From: Pseudomonadota bacterium
GTDB taxonomy: Bacteria > Pseudomonadota > Gammaproteobacteria > Burkholderiales > Thiobacillaceae
NCBI GenBank assembly: GCA_030690985.1
Contig: JAUYFG010000075.1
Coordinates: 1-62,154 of the forward strand
DNA: 62,154 bases
Direction of reading: 5' to 3'
The position numbers and the translations under genes are program-made. Shown one piece after another: positions 47,998 to 53,912 of the stretch. Under the pieces are notes generated by a model. That model had not been told where the DNA came from and did no database searches. It saw only the letters and a program-made list of their open reading frames with translations. The first letter of the stretch is position 1. Each line of letters starts with the position of its first letter.

Positions 47998-48044
47998 TGG
48001 GCTTTGAGTTGAGTAAAGGTTTGGCCGATTCGGCTCATGGGTTT
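47998..48044 (-). repeat. Duplicate of the trpA 5' end
   Basis: 47 bases match 47321-47367 (trpA leader and codons 1-14) with four substitutions. The copy still reads [14 protein letters not shown], one residue different from TrpA. It is in the same orientation, 0.68 kb upstream of the real trpA start. Confidence 0.92.
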
Positions 48045-48069
48045 GGCTTCTTTACTCAGCTTTCTGGGT

Positions 48070-49143
48070 TTAATTTTGTTGAATATACGGAAGTACAGTT
48101 GCTTTTAGTTTTTCTGCATGAATGTAAATATCATCAATACCCGACAACAAAATCTTTTCTTCATCTTTGCCATTGAATAGACCGAGAACCAGCTTTTCGG
48201 TATTATTAAAACGTAACCTGCAAATTGGCTTGCGATTGTTGTCGTCGAGAAGAATCGCGCAGTAGCTCTGAGCATCTCTCATTGTAATTCTACGAGGAGT
48301 TACAACATCGTGTAAAACCGCGCGGATTATGTGAAAGCCTTCAATTTCCTCAGGGCTTGTAGAAATTTGCGGCGCATCTGTTTCTTGTGGTTTTTGAATA
48401 GCCTGCTCTTCTGTCGCTACATTTGCCTCCGGAGTCATTGCAACCTTTAGTCGCTCGTTAATGCGATCACCAATTAGCTGACGGAAGGCACGTTTCGTTA
48501 TTTGCGTGAATTGATCCTTAATGGCAGGCGTAAAACGCTTTCCTACAAGAAACTCCGCAGACACAAGACGAACAAAATCTTCTGATGGATTAGCCATCCA
48601 ATCAGAAAGAATATTCTGGATTGCGCGGGTATATTTAAGTTCGTTTGCCGTGGTGAGTATTGTTTCTACATCAAACGCAGACTTTGCAAACTTTTTTAAT
48701 TCCTCAACATCTTGTTCTTTGAAGTCAAGAATATTGAATTCCAAGAACGGCTTTTCATCCATTTTGTTTGGCTGCTCCAGATCCGTGAAGAATCTGTACA
48801 CAATTCCGTTGGTAAGAATTCCAAATCTTGCCTCTGTAACGTGGAAGTAACGGAACAACTGGGACGCATGGTTTATGTTAAGGTCGCCACCACATTTCTT
48901 GCACTCAAAAAGAATAATTGGCTTGCCATCTCTCAGGATGGCGTAATCAACTTTTTCGCCTTTTTTTGTCCCAACGTCTGCTATTAGCTCTGGCGTTACT
49001 TCAAGTGGATCAAAGACGTTATATCCAAGGGCTTGCATAAACGGCATCACCATCGCATTTTTGGTTGCCTCTTCTGTTTGAATCATGTCTTTTGTATTCA
49101 TGATGCGCGCAGCCAGTGACCTTAGTTGATCGATGAAATCCAT
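48070..49143 (-). CDS. Stand-alone HSDR_N-type restriction-endonuclease-like protein
   Basis: 357 residues from the ATG at 49143, which follows AAGGAGAG at the right distance (the frame opens seven codons earlier). The N-terminal ~170 residues match the type I restriction R-subunit N-terminal nuclease: PD-(D/E)XK-like D in KVDYAILRDGKPIILFECKK, with E and K in ECKK. No helicase, HsdM or HsdS follows. The C-terminal ~100 residues (after about 255) form a separate domain. DNA here is clearly more AT-rich than the flanks, suggesting transfer. Role may be defence; unproven. Confidence 0.8.
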   Translation of the reverse strand: MDFIDQLRSLAARIMNTKDMIQTEEATKNAMVMPFMQALGYNVFDPLEVTPELIADVGTKKGEKVDYAILRDGKPIILFECKKCGGDLNINHASQLFRYFHVTEARFGILTNGIVYRFFTDLEQPNKMDEKPFLEFNILDFKEQDVEELKKFAKSAFDVETILTTANELKYTRAIQNILSDWMANPSEDFVRLVSAEFLVGKRFTPAIKDQFTQITKRAFRQLIGDRINERLKVAMTPEANVATEEQAIQKPQETDAPQISTSPEEIEGFHIIRAVLHDVVTPRRITMRDAQSYCAILLDDNNRKPICRLRFNNTEKLVLGLFNGKDEEKILLSGIDDIYIHAEKLKATVLPYIQQN

Positions 49144-49213
49144 GAAGCTCTCCTTGGAATGCATTTAATTAATCGGGACTGCTAAGACAGCCTGCAAGTT
49201 CTACGTGAAGAAG

Positions 49214-49426
49214 TTAAGCGAACATCAAACGCCCACGCGACTCTGGAATCGGCTCTCCCAACTCCTGAGCCACCTCAATCCAGCCGGACATGGCTTCCTG
49301 GACATTACGCAGCGCATCTTCATAGGTATCACCATGTGCCATGCAACCCGGCAACTCCGGCACATCTGCCACGAAGGCGTTGTCTTCCTTGCTCCAGAAC
49401 AGAATGATTTCGTAGCGGTGCATCAA
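49214..49426 (-). CDS. HicB-family antitoxin-like protein
   Basis: 70 residues with the HicB core: FWSKEDNAFVADVPELPGCM, then AHGDTYEDALRNVQEAMSGWIE. It has no separate DNA-binding domain. No HicA toxin (double-stranded-RNA-binding fold) is adjacent, so it is orphaned or paired with something unrecognised. It overlaps the upstream HicB-like gene by four bases. Confidence 0.82.
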   Translation of the reverse strand: MMHRYEIILFWSKEDNAFVADVPELPGCMAHGDTYEDALRNVQEAMSGWIEVAQELGEPIPESRGRLMFA

Positions 49427-49653
49427 CCCACCAACCTAGCATTGCCATAACGGTTGCTGCTTACCCCTTCTTCCGCCACACAAGCAACAGGATCGGCCAC
49501 CACATAGCCAACCAGTGCAGATATACCTTCGAGCGCCTCATCGCGAGTCGGCGCCAAGTGGGAAAGGCTCGGATATTCGGCACACAGACCGACATATTCG
49601 TGATCTTCATCGGACCAGGTAACACGGTAGCTGTAGTGGGCAGGATCGATCAT
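49423..49653 (-). CDS. HicB-like protein with internal deletion
   Basis: 76 residues. The start (YSYRVTWSDEDHEYVGLCAE, then PSLSHLAPTRDEALEGI) is a HicB core, and the end AEEGVSSNRYGNARL is the last helix of the ribbon-helix-helix that normally closes full-length (~110 residue) members. About 35 residues between them appear missing, joined in frame. DNA binding is therefore likely lost. Confidence 0.68.
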   Translation of the reverse strand: MIDPAHYSYRVTWSDEDHEYVGLCAEYPSLSHLAPTRDEALEGISALVGYVVADPVACVAEEGVSSNRYGNARLVG

Positions 49654-49671
49654 TCAGATAATTTTCTCATT

Positions 49672-49983
49672 TCAACTCTGCCGAGTTGCCAGCCACTGCC
49701 GCAAAGATTCCTGGCCCTCATTCGAGGGCTTGCCTTCAATCAACCCCAGGGTACTGATGTCCTCATCCAATTCCTCCCAGTGAATACCCACGCCAGGGCC
49801 AATCAGGCTCCAATTATTTCGTTCCTTGGTGGAGCCATTAGCCAAACGTGGGTACCAGTCCACCGGCACCGAAATACTCCGGCCATCACGCAGGTCGACA
49901 CTCAAGGTGTCTTCGCTGACCGAAACATTCACGGCCATCGGCATCTCGACTTCAATCGTTATGACAGCAGGCATCTCTGGCAT
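49672..49983 (-). CDS. DUF2442 protein
   Basis: 103 residues (or 90 from an internal ATG at 49944, closer to the family start). VSEDTLSVDLRDGRSISVPV, then WYPRLANGS and IHWEELDEDISTLGL are diagnostic of DUF2442. Members often accompany DUF4160 proteins in toxin-antitoxin-like pairs; that partner is absent here. Confidence 0.85.
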   Translation of the reverse strand: MPEMPAVITIEVEMPMAVNVSVSEDTLSVDLRDGRSISVPVDWYPRLANGSTKERNNWSLIGPGVGIHWEELDEDISTLGLIEGKPSNEGQESLRQWLATRQS

Positions 49984-49995
49984 CCATGCACTCGA

Positions 49996-50205
49996 TCATG
50001 CGGCTTTCAGCACCTTGTCCGCATCCCCTTCCAGGATCAGGGGAAACAAACCGGCCTGCCTTGCGTCGAGTATCGTGATTTCACCCACCCCGGAGTCGGT
50101 GTATCCAATATTTACATTCCAGTTCATGGATACATCCCGGACAATTTTTCCCGCCTGCAATTCGATATGCAGGATGTCGTCCGATTCGTGATAACTGATT
50201 TTCAC
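49996..50205 (-). CDS. DUF2283 protein
   Basis: 69 residues. KISYHESDDILHIELQAGKI is the DUF2283 start; ITILDARQAG closes the domain. Family members usually sit beside a small DUF4258 protein as a presumed antitoxin-toxin pair, but here it is followed by DUF2442. First gene of the accessory run on this strand. Confidence 0.85.
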   Translation of the reverse strand: MKISYHESDDILHIELQAGKIVRDVSMNWNVNIGYTDSGVGEITILDARQAGLFPLILEGDADKVLKAA

Positions 50206-50253
50206 GCTGTGATTACCACAGAAGTTGCGAAGAAATGGCCGTCGTTCATCAAG

Positions 50254-50353
50254 CCGTCATTCCCGCGAAAGCGGGAATCCAGTTCGTAGGGCTGATTGCC
50301 TCTAAAAACAATCAGATGGACAACCTGGATTCCCGCCTGCGCGGGAATGACGG
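50254..50353. repeat. Paired ATTCCC-N8-GGGAAT palindromes (dRS3-like)
   Basis: ATTCCCGCGAAAGCGGGAAT at 50259-50278 and ATTCCCGCCTGCGCGGGAAT at 50329-50348 both fit ATTCCC-N8-GGGAAT, and the flanks (CGTC...CCAG / CTGG...GACG) make the two inverted to each other. This is the consensus of the Neisseria dRS3 repeat, known there as a filamentous-phage integration target. Confidence 0.85.
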
Positions 50354-50398
50354 ATTTGGATGAGTGATTCATCGAATTACTCATGGGCTGGCGGTTGA

Positions 50399-50431
50399 TG
50401 TTGGGCACGCCTTCGGCTTTGCCCAACCTAC
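50399..50431. repeat. Single REP (GTAGGTTGGGC family) at the trpB 3' end
   Basis: Read on the minus strand, GTAGGTTGGGCAAAGCC followed by a hairpin partner GTGCCCAAC. The GTAG foot provides trpB's TAG stop at 50430-50428. Confidence 0.88.
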
Positions 50432-51627
50432 AACTCGATCCCACTCAGCTTCGCCACCGTATTGATGTCCTTGTCGCCGCGCCCGGACAGGTTCACCAGC
50501 AGGATATTGTCCTTGTCCATGGTCGGCGCGATCTTGGCGGCGTGGGCGAGGGCGTGGCTGGATTCCAGGGCGGGGATGATGCCTTCGAAGCGGCACAGGT
50601 TGTGGAAAGCGGCCAGGGCTTCGTCGTCGTTGATGCTCACGTATTCGGCGCGGCCGATGTCTTTCAGGTAGCTGTGCTCCGGGCCGACGCCGGGGTAGTC
50701 GAGGCCGGCGGAGATGGAGTGGGTTTCGATGATCTGGCCATTGGCGTCCTGCATCAGATAACTGCGGAAGCCATGCAGCACACCGGGCGTGCCGGCGTTC
50801 AAGGGGGCCGCGTGCTGGCCGCTACCGATACCGTGGCCACCGGCTTCGACGCCGATCAGGCGCACGCTGTCGATTGGGATGTAGGGGTAGAAGATGCCGA
50901 TGGCGTTGGAGCCGCCGCCGACGCAGGCGATGACGGCATCGGGTTGGCGCCCCAGCATCTCAGCCATCTGCACCTTGCTTTCCTCGCCGATCACGCACTG
51001 GAAGTCGCGCACCAGCATCGGGTAGGGATGCGGGCCGGCGGCGGTGCCGAGAATGTAGAAGGTGGATTCGACGTTGGTGACCCAGTCGCGCATGGCTTCG
51101 TTGAGCGCGTCTTTCAGGGTCTTGGAGCCGGATTCGACGGCGACCACTTTGGCGCCGAGCAGCTTCATGCGGAACACGTTGGGCGACTGGCGGATGACAT
51201 CTTCGGCGCCCATGTAGACCACGCATTCCATGCCATAGCGGGCGGCGACGGTGGCGGAGGCGACGCCGTGCTGGCCGGCGCCGGTTTCGGCGATCACCCG
51301 CTTCTTGCCCATGCGCCGGGCCAACAAAGCCTGGCCGATGGTGTTGTTGATCTTGTGCGCGCCGGTGTGGTTGAGGTCTTCGCGCTTGAGGTAGATCTGT
51401 GCGCCGCCGAGGATTTCCGACCAGCGTTTGGCATGGTAGATGGGGCTGGGACGGCCGACGTAATGACGGAGTTCGTGGTGGAATTCAGCATGGAAATCGG
51501 GATCGTGGCGGGCGGCTTCGTATTCTTGTTTGAGCTCGTCGAGCGCGGCCATCAGGGTCTCGGCGACGAACACGCCCCCGTAGGGGCCGAAGTGCCCTTT
51601 GCTATCAGGCAGGTCATACATATGCAT
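50428..51627 (-). CDS. trpB: Tryptophan synthase beta chain
   Basis: 399 residues from [14 protein letters not shown] (51627); a start two codons later is possible. The PLP lysine is K92 in [11 protein letters not shown], and the phosphate loop is [10 protein letters not shown]. Condenses indole with serine. Start overlaps the trpF stop by 14 bases. The TAG stop belongs to a REP. The island downstream separates it from trpA. Confidence 0.98.
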   Translation of the reverse strand: MHMYDLPDSKGHFGPYGGVFVAETLMAALDELKQEYEAARHDPDFHAEFHHELRHYVGRPSPIYHAKRWSEILGGAQIYLKREDLNHTGAHKINNTIGQALLARRMGKKRVIAETGAGQHGVASATVAARYGMECVVYMGAEDVIRQSPNVFRMKLLGAKVVAVESGSKTLKDALNEAMRDWVTNVESTFYILGTAAGPHPYPMLVRDFQCVIGEESKVQMAEMLGRQPDAVIACVGGGSNAIGIFYPYIPIDSVRLIGVEAGGHGIGSGQHAAPLNAGTPGVLHGFRSYLMQDANGQIIETHSISAGLDYPGVGPEHSYLKDIGRAEYVSINDDEALAAFHNLCRFEGIIPALESSHALAHAAKIAPTMDKDNILLVNLSGRGDKDINTVAKLSGIEL

Positions 51628-52234
51628 TTCTGATTTCCTTGATGAAGGCGGCGATTTTCGCCGCGTCCTTGATGCCTTTACTCGATTCAACGCCGCTACT
51701 GACATCCACGGCCCAGGGGCGAACCTTGAACACGGCTTCGGCCACGTTGGCGGGCGTCAGCCCCCCCGCCAGCACGGTCGGCCTGGGCAAATCGAGGGGA
51801 ATCAAATCCCAGTCAAAACGTTCTCCGGTGCCGCCGTGCGCCGCTTCGCTCCAGGCATCCAGCAACCAGCCTTGAGCGTCGCCATACGAAGCGGCGGATT
51901 GTAGCAAATCGACTCCCGGCCTCACCCGAAAGGTCTTGAGATAGGGCACGCCGAAGGAACGACAGAACTCCGGGGGCTCTTCGCCGTGGAATTGCAGAAC
52001 ATCCGGGCGCACGATTTTCAGGATGGCTGCCACCTCGGTGGCGGACGGGTTGACGAACAGGGCGACCGTGGAAACGAAGGGCGGCAGCGCGCGGGCGATC
52101 TCACGCGCCTGGTCCGGCGTGACATGGCGCGGGCTCTTGCCGACGAACACCAGGCCGATGGCATCCGCCCCGGCCTGGGCGGCGGCGAGACCATCTTCGA
52201 TGCGGGTGATGCCGCAGATTTTTACTCGGGTCAT
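51614..52234 (-). CDS. trpF: Phosphoribosylanthranilate isomerase
   Basis: 206-residue TIM barrel. Catalytic cysteine in [15 protein letters not shown] (C7) and aspartate in SSGVES-preceding VDVSSG. Third pathway step after TrpD. In the conserved truA-trpF-trpB order. Confidence 0.97.
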   Translation of the reverse strand: MTRVKICGITRIEDGLAAAQAGADAIGLVFVGKSPRHVTPDQAREIARALPPFVSTVALFVNPSATEVAAILKIVRPDVLQFHGEEPPEFCRSFGVPYLKTFRVRPGVDLLQSAASYGDAQGWLLDAWSEAAHGGTGERFDWDLIPLDLPRPTVLAGGLTPANVAEAVFKVRPWAVDVSSGVESSKGIKDAAKIAAFIKEIRNAYV

Positions 52235-52307
52235 GGGGATTTCGGATTGCGGATTGCGGATTTCGGAGGGACTACCCGGCTGATTTCATGGGCGGGGGAG
52301 CAGGGAC
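52235..52307. other. trpF-truA spacer with duplicated truA end
   Basis: 52235-52266 is a small tandem run of CGGATT/GCGGATT units. 52272-52300 is a 29-base copy (one mismatch) of 52386-52414, the truA 3' end including its PPMKSAG codons. The two copies flank the REP at 52308-52389. Confidence 0.8.
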
Positions 52308-52389
52308 GTAGGATGTGGTGAGCGATAGCGAACCGCATCGACTTGGCGCGTGCCGCATGATGCGGTTCGCTGCGCTCACCACATCCTAC
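52308..52389. repeat. Paired inverted REP (GTAGGATGTGG family)
   Basis: GTAGGATGTGGTGAGCG at the left and CGCTCACCACATCCTAC at the right are exact inverses, with GCGAACCGCATC / GATGCGGTTCGC nested inside. The right-hand foot supplies truA's TAG stop (52388-52386). Confidence 0.92.
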
Positions 52390-53171
52390 CCGGCTGATTT
52401 CATTGGCGGGGGAGTGGGTAGACCGAAGCGAGAATCGTAGCGCACGCCCGCCAGGTACAAGCCATCCGGTGCAAAGGTGGCGGCGGCGCGGGTGCGGTCG
52501 CGGCCTTCGAGAACCTCTGCCAGCCATTCCGGCGGGCGCCGCCCCAGGCCGACGCGGAGCAGACCACCGACCATGTTGCGCACCTGGTGGTGCAGGAAGG
52601 CATTGGCGCGGAACTGAAAAGTCAACATCTCGCCGTCCCGCGTGACGCTGGCCTCGCGCAGTTCGCGGATGGGGCTGTTCGCCTGGCACTCGGCGGCGCG
52701 GAAAGCGGAGAAATCGTGGCTGCCCAGCAGGGTGGCCGCAGCGACATTCATTGCGGCTTCGTCGATGTGGCCGTGCATCCAACCCACTCTCCCGGCCAGC
52801 AAGGCGGGACGCACCGGGCGGTTGAGCAGGAAATAACGATAGAGCCGCTCTTGCGCGGAAAAGCGGGCGCTGAAATCCTCCGCCACCCCGCGCGCCCACA
52901 ACACCGAGATGCTGTCCGGCAGGTGCGCGTTGACACCCCGTACCCAGGCCTGCAGCGGACGCGAATGGTGGGCATCGAAATGCACGACCTGGGCGCTGGC
53001 ATGGACGCCGGCATCGGTACGCCCCGCCGTCACGGTGCGCGCCGGGGCGCCATGAATCACGGCGAGCGCGCGTTCCAGATGATCCTGCACGGTGTTGCCG
53101 TCAGGCTGGGTCTGCCAGCCGTGGAAGGCGCGGCCGTCGTATTCCAGGCCCAGGGCTATGCGCTCAACCAT
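52386..53171 (-). CDS. truA: tRNA pseudouridine synthase A
   Basis: Modifies U38-U40 in tRNA anticodon arms. 261 residues from MVERIALGLEYDGRAFHGW (53171). The catalytic aspartate is D53 in TAGRTDAGVHA. FQFRANAFLHHQVRNMVG is a second conserved block. The start overlaps the preceding membrane-protein gene by 16 bases. The frame open upstream to 53543 is the shadow of that gene. Confidence 0.96.
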   Translation of the reverse strand: MVERIALGLEYDGRAFHGWQTQPDGNTVQDHLERALAVIHGAPARTVTAGRTDAGVHASAQVVHFDAHHSRPLQAWVRGVNAHLPDSISVLWARGVAEDFSARFSAQERLYRYFLLNRPVRPALLAGRVGWMHGHIDEAAMNVAAATLLGSHDFSAFRAAECQANSPIRELREASVTRDGEMLTFQFRANAFLHHQVRNMVGGLLRVGLGRRPPEWLAEVLEGRDRTRAAATFAPDGLYLAGVRYDSRFGLPTPPPMKSAG

Positions 53172-53890
53172 AACAACAGGATTCCTATGAGTGCTGGGAG
53201 GGCCATATCTCGCAGTTGCATGGCTTGTATTTCCAGGTGAATCGTCGTCGGCAAATCGGCGCCCAGTTCTTCGCCGAACAGGCGGCGCAGGTTGCCGCGC
53301 CCACGTTCCAGGCCTTCGATGGCGCGTAGGGTCAGGCCAAGGCGCAGGGCGGCGCGTTCCACGTTGAGTCCAAGCCGGGTGAAAGGCCGCAACAGGGTGT
53401 AAACGCCGGCCATCAACGACGCAGTGGGTAGACGCAGCACCAGCAGATCCAGCCAGAGCAGGAGTACCAGCAAGCGCAAGGCCTGCTGGCCACCGCGCGC
53501 GAGCCCCTCCTGAGTCGGCGAAAACGCGCCCAGCCAAGACCAAGCAGGTTCGCCCGGCAGGCTGTAGGCATAGCCCAGGAACAACACCAGCAACAGCCAG
53601 CGTGTGCGCCAGAGAAGTTGAACCCCCGGCGCGGAAAAAACGCCCACGCCGCCCCCCGAGTACCCGCGAGGGGCAGGCCGTATCCGTAATGCCGCTGAAG
53701 CGGCAACGGCTACGCTCGGGGCCAAGTCGATCTTGGGGCGGCCCGGCGATCGACTTGAGAGACGCCAGGGTTGACGCAGGGAATCGACGGCCAGGGCAAA
53801 AATCAGCAACAACGGCAGCCAGAAAAAAGGCAGCCCCGGAATTGCCAGGGCTGCCAGGAGGTAGATCAGGATGCGGCTTGCCGGGTGCAC
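53156..53890 (-). CDS. CbiQ/EcfT-like membrane protein with in-frame REP
   Basis: About 245 residues from a GTG at 53890. Hydrophobic helices at about 6-22 and 24-42, a hydrophilic stretch at about 45-95, then further helices and charged segments (ALRLGLTLRAIEGLERGRGN) that recall the T component of energy-coupling-factor transporters. The hydrophilic stretch is encoded by repeat DNA (53658-53717 and flanks) and interrupts what should be continuous membrane protein. Whether it still functions is open. No ECF ATPase is nearby. Confidence 0.62.
   Translation of the reverse strand: MHPASRILIYLLAALAIPGLPFFWLPLLLIFALAVDSLRQPWRLSSRSPGRPKIDLAPSVAVAASAALRIRPAPRGYSGGGVGVFSAPGVQLLWRTRWLLLVLFLGYAYSLPGEPAWSWLGAFSPTQEGLARGGQQALRLLVLLLWLDLLVLRLPTASLMAGVYTLLRPFTRLGLNVERAALRLGLTLRAIEGLERGRGNLRRLFGEELGADLPTTIHLEIQAMQLRDMALPALIGILLLWLSA
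53658..53717 (-). repeat. REP-like element within a coding sequence
   Basis: On the minus strand it reads GCGTAGCCGTTGCCGCTTCAGCGGC, then ATTACGGATACGGCCTGCCCCTCGCGGGTACTC (matched piecewise), parallel to the copy at 10429-10483. It keeps the frame of the CbiQ-like gene. Confidence 0.72.
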
Positions 53891-53912
53891 GGGTTTGCCA
53901 ATGAGGCCCCCT

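Noticed and set aside
47908-48038. Single 105-residue protein fusing the trpA start to the toxin end
   Set aside because: The middle is REP DNA and the first 14 codons are a trpA duplicate; best read as a chance fusion.
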